Shown here piece by piece: positions 52,702 through 61,128 of a stretch of DNA of 64,000 nt (the first letter of the stretch is position 1; every line of letters starts with the position of its first letter). The stretch spans positions 744,001 through 808,000 of the forward strand of contig NZ_RCST01000001.1 of NCBI RefSeq assembly GCF_013141865.1, given 5' to 3'. The position numbers and the translations under genes were made by a program. The stretch comes from Methylomonas sp. ZR1 (GTDB lineage: Bacteria > Pseudomonadota > Gammaproteobacteria > Methylococcales > Methylomonadaceae). The notes under the pieces were generated by a model. That model saw only the letters and a list, made by a program, of their open reading frames with translations, was not told the DNA's origin and did no database searches.

Positions 52702-53448
52702 TCAGTTTCGGGCAAAGGCGACTTGATAACCGCTGAGAAAATCGCAGCGTTCCAGGCTTTCCGCAATCGCAGGAATCGATATTTTATGATTACCGGTTGC
52801 AATAAAAACCAGATGCCATTCTTCGTGTTTATTGTTGCTGATAACGGCAACCGAGCCTTCGGCCAATCGATAACCCAAGGCATTTGCCAAATCGTTAATC
52901 TCGGTCTGATTAGGTCGATAGCTGGTTTGAAAACGCAAAATCACCGACACTGCATGACGGGAAGGTAAGGCTGCTTCGATTCGCCCGCCCCAGATCATCG
53001 TCGCCGACGCAATTAAAGCCAACAAAATGGCCGCAAAATAAAACCCGGCGCCGCATAAAATACCAATCGCCGAAGAGGCCCAAATCGATGCGGCGGTCGT
53101 CAAGCCGCTGATGTTCAGACCTTCCTTCATGATTACGCCGGCACCCAAGAAGCCGATACCTGTCACGATGCCTTGAATAACCCGAGTGGGGTCGGCGGTA
53201 GTGGTGAGCGGCAATAAGCCGCCAAACCAGAACTGCGGGTAACCGACGATAACCGTTACCGCCGCGGAAGCCATGCACACCAGTCCATAGGTGCGCATGC
53301 CGGCTGCTCGGCCGTGGTAGGAGCGTTCGTAGCCCACCACCATGCCCAAAAACAAAGCGCCGACGATATTCATCAGAATCACCACGCTGGCTTCCAATTG
53401 GGCAAGCGACCAAAACGAAATCAGCCGGTCCGGCGAGATTGGATTCAT
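52702..53448 (-). CDS. MgtC/SapB family membrane protein
   Basis: 248 residues. The N-terminal half has four or five transmembrane helices with family motifs GMVVGYERSYHGRAAGMRTYGLVC and TGIGFLGAGVIMKEG, then TTAASIWASSAIGILCG. The C-terminal ~90 residues form a soluble ACT-like domain (VSVILRFQTSYRPNQTEINDLA), as in full-length MgtC. In pathogens MgtC inhibits ATP synthase and supports growth in low magnesium; here its role is open. It is 45 bp before the gspD 3' end, on the same strand. Confidence 0.92.
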   Translation of the reverse strand: MNPISPDRLISFWSLAQLEASVVILMNIVGALFLGMVVGYERSYHGRAAGMRTYGLVCMASAAVTVIVGYPQFWFGGLLPLTTTADPTRVIQGIVTGIGFLGAGVIMKEGLNISGLTTAASIWASSAIGILCGAGFYFAAILLALIASATMIWGGRIEAALPSRHAVSVILRFQTSYRPNQTEINDLANALGYRLAEGSVAVISNNKHEEWHLVFIATGNHKISIPAIAESLERCDFLSGYQVAFARN

Positions 53449-53492
53449 GTTTATCGTCCGTTTTTTTGTAGATACGGGCTAAAGGCTTGGGC

Positions 53493-55757
53493 CTATGGCA
53501 CCGTCTCCACTTCAACATTAATTTCAACAGGTTTTTGATAATAGATGCCGGACAGTTTACGTTTGAACTCGTCTGTTATATCCCTAGCATCCTGGCGGCT
53601 TTTCATCACGCGGGGGGTGAGCAGCACCACCAGCTCGGTTTTGTCCTTATTCCGCGTCGTACCGCCGAAAAGCGGCCCGATTAAGGGTATCTCGTGCAGC
53701 AGCGGCACGCCGTCACGCAAATAATCGTTGTTTTCTTTGATCAAACCGCCCAAAACAATGGTTTCGCCACTTTGTACCGCAACGCTGCTCTCGATTTCCC
53801 TTTTTTGAATGGTGGGCGAGTCGATGGTGTCGCTGGTCGTGGTTTTGATAGCCTGATTAACACTTTGTAATATGTCCATCAGCACCAATCCACCGGCATT
53901 CACCCTGGGCCTAACCGACAAATTGACACCGGTATCGATCATCTGGATCGAACTGGTTTGCACGATACCGTTATTGGAATTGTTGCTGCTCAAATTGCTG
54001 GAAACTGAGGAACGTATCGGCACCGAATCGCCGACTTTGATCGTGGCTTCCTGGTTGTTCAGTACCATCAAGGACGGCGAGGAGATGACATTGACGTTAT
54101 TATTGACAGCACTGGCATTTAGTACGGCTTGAATGTCCTTTGAACCGCTAGAAAAAGCGTAGGAGAAACCACTTGTGCCAAATGCCTTCATAGCATCTTT
54201 AGCAACATTTGTGAGACTCAAGCCTTGTGCAGAGCCTCCAGCTGTATCGTTATTTCCTCCGTTATTGTGGCTAAAATACCATTGCAATCCATACTTTAAA
54301 TCGTCTTTCAGCGTAACTTCCACAATCGTGGCATCGATCATCACTTGTAAAGGCAGCACATCCAGCTGTTTTAACACGCGCTCAATCACTGCATATTCCT
54401 GGGCGGTCGCGACGATAATCAGCGCATTATTGCCTTCGTCGGCGATGATTTTGACGTTGGGCATGTCATTGTTATTACTGCCACCCGAACTGCCGCTTAA
54501 ACTACCGCCGAGTGCGCCGCTGCTGCTTTTATCTTTGGTTCGGTCGCTGAGCGTTCTATCGCTCATCGAATCCTGCTGCCGGTTGGCGCCGCCTGCGCTG
54601 CTACTTGATGAACTATCCGACTTTTTATTGGTGGCCGATAATGATTTGCGGCCGGAGGCGATAGAAGCCTTGCTGGATTTGCCGGAACCGCCGCTACCGA
54701 AAATATTGCTTAAAGTTTCGGCCAAATCGGTGGCGCTGACATGTTGCGCCCGGTAGACATTCACGCCGCCGGCTGCCGCTGTGTTAATGCGATCCAGCCT
54801 ATATACCCAGTTTTCAATGTCCTTCAGATAACCGGCTTGATGGGTGACAGCTAATACGGCGTTAAGCCTTTCTATCTCGATAAAGCGGAAAAAGCTGGCT
54901 TCGTCGTCTTTGGATTTTTTGGTGTTGAAGATTTGCTCCAGCTCTTCAATGATTTTGCCGGCGCTGACGTTAGCCGGTGTAAACAAAGCAAAGGAGCGGC
55001 CTTTTAAAATATCGACATCAAAGGTATTGACCACATCCAACGCCCTGGAGATTTCCGCGCCGGAACCGGCGACCAATATCAGATTACGGTTCGGATCGAC
55101 ATGCAGCAACGATTTTTCCGGCAATAACGGTTTCAATATCTCCGCCAGTTCCGAGGCCGCGACATTTTTGACCGGAATTACCCGCACCTGATAACCATTG
55201 GGCATTTTGGCGCCGGACAGCGAACTGATTGAGCTGCTGTACAAGGCTTCGTTAGACGGTTTAATCAGATACATGCCGCCTTGTTCGGTCAGGGCGGCAT
55301 TATTCAAGCTCAGCAGCATATCCAGGGTTGGGATCAGCTCGTCCTTGCTTAAGGGTTTGGAGGTTTGCAAAGTCACTTTGCCGACCACTTGCGGACTGAT
55401 GGTGTAGTTCCGGCCGAGAATATCGCTGAGTATTACTTTCGCCACTTCGCCCAGATCGGCGTCATCGAAATTCAAACTGTATTCGCCCTTACCGCTGGTT
55501 TTGCCGCCACCTTGGTGGCTGGCTTGCGGGGCGATGCTTGCGTCGCCGCTAGGGTACATTTCGACTTTGGTGATTCTATTTTCGGCGTTTTTATTGGCCT
55601 CGTTAGCCAGTTCCGGAATCAACAAAGTATCTTCTTGAGCCGGTTTGTGATCGGCAATAGCCAGTTTTTCATGCAACTGCGGGCCGATAAATTCACAGCC
55701 GGTCATGGACAGCGCCAACGCCAACATTGGAGGAATGTTGATTTTTTTAGTTGTCAT
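53493..55757 (-). CDS. gspD: type II secretion secretin GspD
   Basis: About 754 residues from ATG 55757. The N-terminus has a lipoprotein-like signal with SMTGCEF (Cys21), suggesting a self-piloting lipidated secretin. N0 (about 90-170; DADLGEVAKVILSDILGRNYTISPQ) and N1/N2 domains follow. A Ser/Gly/Lys-rich low-complexity insert occupies about 345-430 inside N3. The secretin domain (about 500-735) ends with VVLGGLIKENN, PLIGPLFGGTT and ELVVLLTPRVM. It forms the outer-membrane channel of the type II system. ATG 55757 overlaps the gspC stop by 11 bp; an upstream ATG at 55778 would add seven residues with no better ribosome site. Confidence 0.93.
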   Translation of the reverse strand: MTTKKINIPPMLALALSMTGCEFIGPQLHEKLAIADHKPAQEDTLLIPELANEANKNAENRITKVEMYPSGDASIAPQASHQGGGKTSGKGEYSLNFDDADLGEVAKVILSDILGRNYTISPQVVGKVTLQTSKPLSKDELIPTLDMLLSLNNAALTEQGGMYLIKPSNEALYSSSISSLSGAKMPNGYQVRVIPVKNVAASELAEILKPLLPEKSLLHVDPNRNLILVAGSGAEISRALDVVNTFDVDILKGRSFALFTPANVSAGKIIEELEQIFNTKKSKDDEASFFRFIEIERLNAVLAVTHQAGYLKDIENWVYRLDRINTAAAGGVNVYRAQHVSATDLAETLSNIFGSGGSGKSSKASIASGRKSLSATNKKSDSSSSSSAGGANRQQDSMSDRTLSDRTKDKSSSGALGGSLSGSSGGSNNNDMPNVKIIADEGNNALIIVATAQEYAVIERVLKQLDVLPLQVMIDATIVEVTLKDDLKYGLQWYFSHNNGGNNDTAGGSAQGLSLTNVAKDAMKAFGTSGFSYAFSSGSKDIQAVLNASAVNNNVNVISSPSLMVLNNQEATIKVGDSVPIRSSVSSNLSSNNSNNGIVQTSSIQMIDTGVNLSVRPRVNAGGLVLMDILQSVNQAIKTTTSDTIDSPTIQKREIESSVAVQSGETIVLGGLIKENNDYLRDGVPLLHEIPLIGPLFGGTTRNKDKTELVVLLTPRVMKSRQDARDITDEFKRKLSGIYYQKPVEINVEVETVP

Positions 55758-56364
55758 TGATGTTCTCGGGATTTTCATTAGGTACTGGTTCTATAGGTTT
55801 GGCAACGGCGTTGGGCTGCGGCGGTCTGGGCGGTACGGCTGGCTTGCCCGGTACCGGAGGCTTGACTTGCGCACGCGGCTTTCTCAATACGACCGATTTT
55901 TCCTGGCTGCCTTGCTGAAGCAGCACATGGTCGGCGTGTATTTGCTTCAGCAGCCAGCCGGATATGCTTTGTTCTTCGGTTATTTTTAAAAACTTTTTGG
56001 CTTCGTTGCGCTTTCTAAACAAGGCGGTCGGCTTGTTATTTTTATCGTAAACGCCGATTAACTCCCAATCGTCGATTTGTCCGGAATCTTGAGTTTGCAA
56101 ATTGTCGGTCGGATTGGTTTCGGCGACTGGCTTTCGGCCTTCCACAAACAAAGGTCTATCGACAATATCGCTGTAGGTTTCCGCAGAGCCGCTATTATCG
56201 GCGATATTGGGCAGTTGCTCGGCCGGGGATTCGGTTTGCGGGCGCGGCTCAAGCAGTGTTTGCAATTGCTTTAACGTATATTGACTATACGTCCATTCCG
56301 CTGCCAACAGCAGGCTCAGCGTGCCGCAACCCAGTAATTGCAATCTGATCAGCTTCTGATTCAT
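55747..56364 (-). CDS. gspC: type II secretion protein C-like (HR domain, no PDZ)
   Basis: 205 residues. One N-terminal transmembrane helix (LIRLQLLGCGTLSLLLAAEW), then a linker and an HR-type domain (about 65-160; YSDIVDRPLFVEGRKPV, WELIGVYDKNNKPTALFR). A Pro-rich tail (VPGKPAVPPRPPQP) replaces the PDZ domain of classic GspC, so it could also be called GspN-like. It links the inner-membrane platform to the GspD channel. The gene overlaps gspM by 4 bp (ATGA) and gspD by 11 bp. Confidence 0.8.
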   Translation of the reverse strand: MNQKLIRLQLLGCGTLSLLLAAEWTYSQYTLKQLQTLLEPRPQTESPAEQLPNIADNSGSAETYSDIVDRPLFVEGRKPVAETNPTDNLQTQDSGQIDDWELIGVYDKNNKPTALFRKRNEAKKFLKITEEQSISGWLLKQIHADHVLLQQGSQEKSVVLRKPRAQVKPPVPGKPAVPPRPPQPNAVAKPIEPVPNENPENINDN

Positions 56365-56939
56365 GAGGCTTTGGCTCGCATAAAGCTGATCACTTCAAAA
56401 CTGACATTCAACTGAGAACTGGGGTCCATTTTGTTGGTGCTGCGGTTACGCGCGCCGCGTACCGGGGAAATGTCCAATTGATCGACCAGCAGCAAGGGCA
56501 TATTGGTATCCAGACTGTGCAGCACCGCGCGCAATGCTTCAATGCTGCCGCTCATGCGCACTTTTACCGCGATGCGCACAAAATCCTCTTCGGCCTTGCC
56601 CGGCAAACCTTGCGTGCTGGTCAGTTGGCCGCCGGCTTCTGTTACCGCGGTTTTGACGATGTTTTGCAGCTCAGCTGAGGCCAAGGCTTCGGTGTCGCTG
56701 TCGCTTAGATAGCCTTGCTGCTGGTATTGCTGATTCAATGATTCCAGGTTTTGGGCAACGCTGTCGCGGCGGGCGACAATGGCTTGTTGGCGTTGCAAAC
56801 GAAACAACAGGTCGTTTTTTTGCTCGCGGTAATCCAGCCAGCTGCTGAATAAAGGCAGCAGTACCAAAAATATCACGGTAAATAACACCAATCCAAGTAG
56901 AGCCAGTGCCAGCCAGCGCTGATAGCGCGCTTGATTCAT
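56361..56939 (-). CDS. gspM: type II secretion platform protein GspM
   Basis: 192 residues with one N-terminal helix (RWLALALLGLVLFTVIFLVLLPLF), a coiled coil (about 35-75) and a ferredoxin-like C-terminal domain (about 95-185; VRIAVKVRMSGSIEALRAVLHSLDT). This is the GspM/PilO-like layout. It stabilises GspL in the inner-membrane platform. It overlaps gspL and gspC by 4 bp each. Confidence 0.87.
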   Translation of the reverse strand: MNQARYQRWLALALLGLVLFTVIFLVLLPLFSSWLDYREQKNDLLFRLQRQQAIVARRDSVAQNLESLNQQYQQQGYLSDSDTEALASAELQNIVKTAVTEAGGQLTSTQGLPGKAEEDFVRIAVKVRMSGSIEALRAVLHSLDTNMPLLLVDQLDISPVRGARNRSTNKMDPSSQLNVSFEVISFMRAKAS

Positions 56940-58108
56940 TGCTCGGACCCTCCATTTGCCTCGGATTCTGCTGGAGCAGGCTGGCTGGTGGTCGTCGCCT
57001 CAGTATCCTCAGCAGGCTCGGCGGGTGGCGGGCTAACATCCATACTAATTTGGAAGCGCTCGCGCCCGGTGGCTTTATCCTGGGTCAACGGCGAGACGAA
57101 ACTGACATTGCTGAAATATCCGGAACTTTCCAACAAACCGATCAAAGACGACGCGCCCGGCGATTGACCCTGGATTTGCAGACGTTTGTCCGCAAATTGA
57201 AAATGCGTCAACCAGCTGTCATCTTTTAACAAGGAGCTCAGTTCGTTCAATACCGCAACCAGAGCGGGAGACTGGGTTTTAATGTCTATCAAACGTTGGG
57301 TTTGCTGGCGTAAGGCATCGATTTCGTGCTGTTGTTCTTCTATTACGCGAGTTTCTTTTTCCAGCGTTTTGATGTGATTTTTCAAGACATCGACGGCTTG
57401 ACCTTCCTGCCACACCGGCCAAATCAAAACTGCCAGAAACAACAGTAACAGTAAGCTGTTCAGCAGCCAATGCATGGCTTGAGCTAAGGCGTTGCCGCGC
57501 GGCCGGTAGCGTTCCGGGAGTAAATTGTAAGCGGGCGCGTCGGCAGGGCACACGGTGCTGGCATGGCAAAAATCCACCCGCACCGGCTGTATCCCCAAAG
57601 CCTGTAGTTTGACCAGTTGCTCGTCCAGTACGGTTTTGGGTGTAAATACCAGTAATACTTCAATTTGACCATGCTCGGTTTTGCCGAGCGGTATGGCGGC
57701 AAAATAGACTTGCTCGGCCTTGAACGGCGTATAACGGTCCAACTCAAACCCGACAACTTGCTGCAGATTCTCTTGCGCCGCAGCGGGTAAATAGACGATT
57801 TTTTTTAGTGCCTGGGTATTGTCCAGGCGCAAGATACATTCGGCTTTTTCAAAATCCGGATGTTGGGCCTTCAAGGTTTGATAACTATCCGCGAGGTTGC
57901 TGTCCAAGCGCCATGTCATCGGGGTTTGCTGTTCGGCCTCGCGGTAAAAACGGATTTGAAAATCCGCGTCGGCGGCGCTGATTACGAGTGCGCCACTACG
58001 GTCTGTCAGCAAGGATCTGAGACGACTCGGTACCAAAAACGCCAATTCTCGCCCCCACCACTGGAAGAAACGTTTCAGATCGAAATCAATGCTGGTTTGT
58101 AAATTCAT
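56936..58108 (-). CDS. gspL: type II secretion platform protein GspL (PilM-PilN-like)
   Basis: 390 residues. The N-terminal ~200 form an actin-like cytoplasmic domain of the PilM/GspL type (FELDRYTPFKAEQVYFAAI). A transmembrane helix lies near 212-232 (LLNSLLLLLFLAVLIWPVW), then a PilN-like periplasmic coiled coil and ferredoxin-like domain (to about 350). An acidic Pro/Glu tail ends the protein. It normally recruits the ATPase GspE to the platform; no gspE gene is in this operon. It overlaps gspK by 23 bp. Confidence 0.87.
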   Translation of the reverse strand: MNLQTSIDFDLKRFFQWWGRELAFLVPSRLRSLLTDRSGALVISAADADFQIRFYREAEQQTPMTWRLDSNLADSYQTLKAQHPDFEKAECILRLDNTQALKKIVYLPAAAQENLQQVVGFELDRYTPFKAEQVYFAAIPLGKTEHGQIEVLLVFTPKTVLDEQLVKLQALGIQPVRVDFCHASTVCPADAPAYNLLPERYRPRGNALAQAMHWLLNSLLLLLFLAVLIWPVWQEGQAVDVLKNHIKTLEKETRVIEEQQHEIDALRQQTQRLIDIKTQSPALVAVLNELSSLLKDDSWLTHFQFADKRLQIQGQSPGASSLIGLLESSGYFSNVSFVSPLTQDKATGRERFQISMDVSPPPAEPAEDTEATTTSQPAPAESEANGGSEQ

Positions 58109-59066
58109 CTTGAACGGTAATGAGCTGGGATTCCTTGGCCGAGTCGAATAAGGCCAATACTTGCTGACCTTGTTTCCAATCCAGGATTTGGTAGGGCGCT
58201 TGGCTGGGGTCTTGGTTCTGGATTCTTACCACTGCTTCGATAGCGGCCGTCGCCTGATCTTCCAGCAGGGTTTGTACCATAATAGTATACGTTTGCTCTT
58301 CATCCGCCAATGCCGGATCGGTCTGATCGGCCGTGCTATCGTCTGCCGCAGCCGATTCAGACAAGCGTTTGTCCAAGTATACATCATGAATATTCTGTGC
58401 CTTCAGGTTGTCACCAACCATTTCCAGTAACTCCGACGGTGCCCGCCGCAAGTTTAATTCCGCTTGTCCGGAGTAGATGGTAATCCACGGTTGCAGCTGC
58501 TCGAAAATATCCGCGTTGAACCCCAGCACTAATTGCAACTCCTCCAGGGATTGAAAAGGTTGATTGCTGGGCTGATAAGCCAGCCCGGCTTGCCGATATT
58601 GTTTTTTCTCGGCGCCTTGCGGACGCGGATCATCGTCGGCGTCTCGCCAATCCAGCAGAGCATCCAACAAATTCTGCTGTAGCTTTTTGTCGTCGCTTAC
58701 CGAACTAATCAAGGCCTTTAATAAAGGTTCCTCCGCGGCGTTGATATCGACTTTGCCGGATTCGGCGATAATTCGGATCCGAATTTCGCTATCGTTGCCC
58801 GGTATTCGATAGATACTGCCATCCGCGTGCCAACGCCGCTCGGGATCGGCCTGTTGCAGCATGAATTGGGCAATGTTTAAACCGGTTTCCGCCAGTGCTT
58901 GGGCTTGGGCATTGTTTTTCAACGCGCCGGCGACGCTGCTTTCCCTGCGCATACTTAACGCAAAACTGCCGGCCATCAGGCTCAGCAGCGTCAAAATCCA
59001 AATGACGATTACCAGCGCCAGGCCGCGTTGCCGATGGGTTGCCTGTGCACGAAGCATGCTATTCAT
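58086..59066 (-). CDS. gspK: type II secretion minor pseudopilin GspK
   Basis: 326 residues, the expected large minor pseudopilin. The prepilin leader ends at QRGLALVIVIWILTLLSLM; as usual for GspK, Glu5 is absent. The helix-hairpin-helix-like segments (SGKVDINAAEEPLLKALI, GQAELNLRRAPSELLEMV) are typical. Start ATG 59066 overlaps gspJ by 8 bp; ATG 59057 is an alternative. It caps the pseudopilus tip with GspI and GspJ. Confidence 0.92.
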   Translation of the reverse strand: MNSMLRAQATHRQRGLALVIVIWILTLLSLMAGSFALSMRRESSVAGALKNNAQAQALAETGLNIAQFMLQQADPERRWHADGSIYRIPGNDSEIRIRIIAESGKVDINAAEEPLLKALISSVSDDKKLQQNLLDALLDWRDADDDPRPQGAEKKQYRQAGLAYQPSNQPFQSLEELQLVLGFNADIFEQLQPWITIYSGQAELNLRRAPSELLEMVGDNLKAQNIHDVYLDKRLSESAAADDSTADQTDPALADEEQTYTIMVQTLLEDQATAAIEAVVRIQNQDPSQAPYQILDWKQGQQVLALFDSAKESQLITVQDEFTNQH

Positions 59067-59772
59067 TCGCGATGCCGGGCTGCTGATTTTGCTCGCCGAG
59101 CAACGCTTCTGCGTTCGGCTGGCCGTTGATTTTTAATGCAAATATCATGTCCGGCCAAAAACTGTCGTCGTTTAGTGCGATGCTGACTTTTACCAGTTTG
59201 GGTAACTGGCCGGTGGCTTGTCCTTGCCATTCGTCCAGCCAAGCACCATTACCGTCAACGTTGTCAGCCGATGCGCCAAAGTAACTGATTTTGAAATGCC
59301 GTAAGTTTTCCAATAGCACGACCGGTTCGGCGTCGGCCGGTATCGATTCGGTTTGCCGGTAAGGGGTTAATGCGACTTTCAGGGTCGACGGCTGCTGCGG
59401 GTCCAGGCCGACATGAAACACTTGTAAGCCCTTGCGTGCCGACGCGGCCGGCAGCGCAGAGACAAAGCTGATGCTTTGCGGCAAGCCTTCGAAAGCCAGT
59501 TTCGGCAATTCTTGCGATGCCAGTTGTTGGTCGTTTTGTGCTTGGTTTTCCTGGATGATAGGGAAGGGTTTGGTATTGCTCAAATGCCGTTTGAAGAATT
59601 GGTAAACCACGGCTTTTTTATTCACTTCGCTGATTTTGGCTTCACCGCTGTTCCAGCTTTCCGCGGCTATCCGCAAACTGGCGAAGAGCAAGACCACCAT
59701 GATCCCCAGCAAGCTGATGGCTATCAGCATTTCGATCAGCGTAAATCCTTTTACCGATGAACGTTGCGACAC
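59059..59772 (-). CDS. gspJ: type II secretion minor pseudopilin GspJ
   Basis: 237 residues. Prepilin peptidase site GFTLIEMLIAISL with Glu5, then the hydrophobic helix and a C-terminal beta-rich domain (LENLRHFKISYFGA, LPKLVKVSIALNDD) as in GspJ. Start is GTG 59772, overlapping the gspI stop by 1 bp. It is a tip component of the pseudopilus. Confidence 0.93.
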   Translation of the reverse strand: MSQRSSVKGFTLIEMLIAISLLGIMVVLLFASLRIAAESWNSGEAKISEVNKKAVVYQFFKRHLSNTKPFPIIQENQAQNDQQLASQELPKLAFEGLPQSISFVSALPAASARKGLQVFHVGLDPQQPSTLKVALTPYRQTESIPADAEPVVLLENLRHFKISYFGASADNVDGNGAWLDEWQGQATGQLPKLVKVSIALNDDSFWPDMIFALKINGQPNAEALLGEQNQQPGIANE

Positions 59773-60191
59773 TAGCCCGGACCTGGTTGTTGTAGTTTTA
59801 AGGTATGCAATTCCACGGCACGCGGTTGTTCTGCCTCACCCCACGCCACCACTACCCGCACCGACATCAACACCGGCGCCGGTTTTTGTTGATCGGGATC
59901 CGTATCTCTCAGACTGGCACGGGATTGCACTGGCGTCGCCGGATTGACCGTGATTTGCCAGTCGTATTTATCGCCTTCCGTGCCCTGGCTTTCGCCGGTT
60001 GTCAGCTCTGTCTCCACCCCGGTGCGGGCCATCAGCGATTCGGCGATTTGCACCGCGATAGTGTATTCCTCGGAAATGACGGCATTGTTAACGCCTGTGC
60101 CGAAGATGCGCAGTAGTATCGTCAACGCTATCGCCATGATGGAAAAGGCGACCAGAATTTCCAGCAGGGAAAAGCCTTTATGCCGCTGCAT
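59772..60191 (-). CDS. gspI: type II secretion minor pseudopilin GspI
   Basis: 139 residues. Cleavage site GFSLLEILVAFSIM at the N-terminus, then a short soluble domain (YTIAVQIAESLMARTGVE, YDWQITVNPA) matching GspI. It nucleates the tip complex with GspJ and GspK. It overlaps gspH by 14 bp. Confidence 0.92.
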   Translation of the reverse strand: MQRHKGFSLLEILVAFSIMAIALTILLRIFGTGVNNAVISEEYTIAVQIAESLMARTGVETELTTGESQGTEGDKYDWQITVNPATPVQSRASLRDTDPDQQKPAPVLMSVRVVVAWGEAEQPRAVELHTLKLQQPGPG

Positions 60192-60645
60192 CGGAAATAC
60201 TGACCTGGCCGGTAATCCAGTTAACGTCGATGCGGCGCAATTGATTACCCCATTCCAGCGTGATTCTGCCGCCGGTGGACGAGCCGTCGCCGAAGAAACG
60301 AATATGGCCTTGCTCGCCTTCGCTAAACTCTTCCTCCGCGACCACTAAGGACACGTCAATCTCTTCGGCAAACGGATAAGTTTTGTCGTGGTTACTGATG
60401 CGGTAACTGTTGTCTTGCAGGTCGATGGCGACACTGACCGGCTTTTGCGTCATCAGTGCCTGGCCGTGCGCGTAACGCAGGGCTGAGGCCATATCCCTGG
60501 CGACGGCTTGTAGCTTGGTACTGCGGTTGCCGGAGCCGATATTGCTGCCGACCACCGCAAAAGCCAGCACGCTGATCAGCAGTACGATGATCAGCTCGAT
60601 CAGCGTAAAGCCTTGCATACGTTGGCGGGCGGGCAGGGCGGTCAT
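60178..60645 (-). CDS. gspH: type II secretion minor pseudopilin GspH
   Basis: 155 residues. Prepilin site GFTLIELIIVLLISVLAFAV after a 12-residue leader, then the GspH/FimT-type beta domain (ALRYAHGQALMTQKPVSVAI, IRFFGDGSSTGGRITL). It links the GspI-J-K tip to the GspG fibre. Its start abuts the gspG stop. Confidence 0.92.
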   Translation of the reverse strand: MTALPARQRMQGFTLIELIIVLLISVLAFAVVGSNIGSGNRSTKLQAVARDMASALRYAHGQALMTQKPVSVAIDLQDNSYRISNHDKTYPFAEEIDVSLVVAEEEFSEGEQGHIRFFGDGSSTGGRITLEWGNQLRRIDVNWITGQVSISDAAA

Positions 60646-61071
60646 TTATTCCCAGCTGTTGATATCCTGATCTTCGCCTTCGCCGCCCTCTTTTTCATCG
60701 GCACCATAGCTGAACAAATCGAACTTACCGTGTTGGCCGGGGAAGACATAGTGATAATCCTGATTCCAAGGATCTTGCGGGATTTTGTCCTTCCGCAGGT
60801 AGGGGCCGTTCCAGCGCTTGGCATCGGCCGGTCTTTCCACTAACGCGGCCAAGCCTTGTTGGCTGGTGGGGTAGCGGCCTTCATCCAGTTTGTACATGTC
60901 CAGCGACGCCGCCAGATCCTCGATTTGTACTCTGGCGGCCTTGGTTTTGGAGGCGCCCATATGTTTCATCACCTGCGGGCCAACAATCCCGGCCAGCATG
61001 GCGATAATGCCCAATACCACCAATAATTCCAGCAAGGTAAAACCGCCGTGGCGGCGTAACATGTGTTTCAT
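60646..61071 (-). CDS. gspG: type II secretion major pseudopilin GspG
   Basis: 141 residues from ATG 61071, chosen because GAAGGAG lies eight bases upstream and the leader (MKHMLRRHG) is then of normal length. The prepilin site is GFTLLELLVVLGII, and the C-terminal part shows GspG markers GRYPTSQQGLAAL, PQDPWNQDYHYVFPG and FSYGADEKEGGEGEDQDI, which includes the calcium-binding region. It is the main fibre subunit of the pseudopilus. Confidence 0.95.
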   Translation of the reverse strand: MKHMLRRHGGFTLLELLVVLGIIAMLAGIVGPQVMKHMGASKTKAARVQIEDLAASLDMYKLDEGRYPTSQQGLAALVERPADAKRWNGPYLRKDKIPQDPWNQDYHYVFPGQHGKFDLFSYGADEKEGGEGEDQDINSWE

Positions 61072-61128
61072 TTGCAAAACTCCTTCTATAAAAATGGATG
61101 GTACCGGCGAATTCATTCGCCCATGCGC

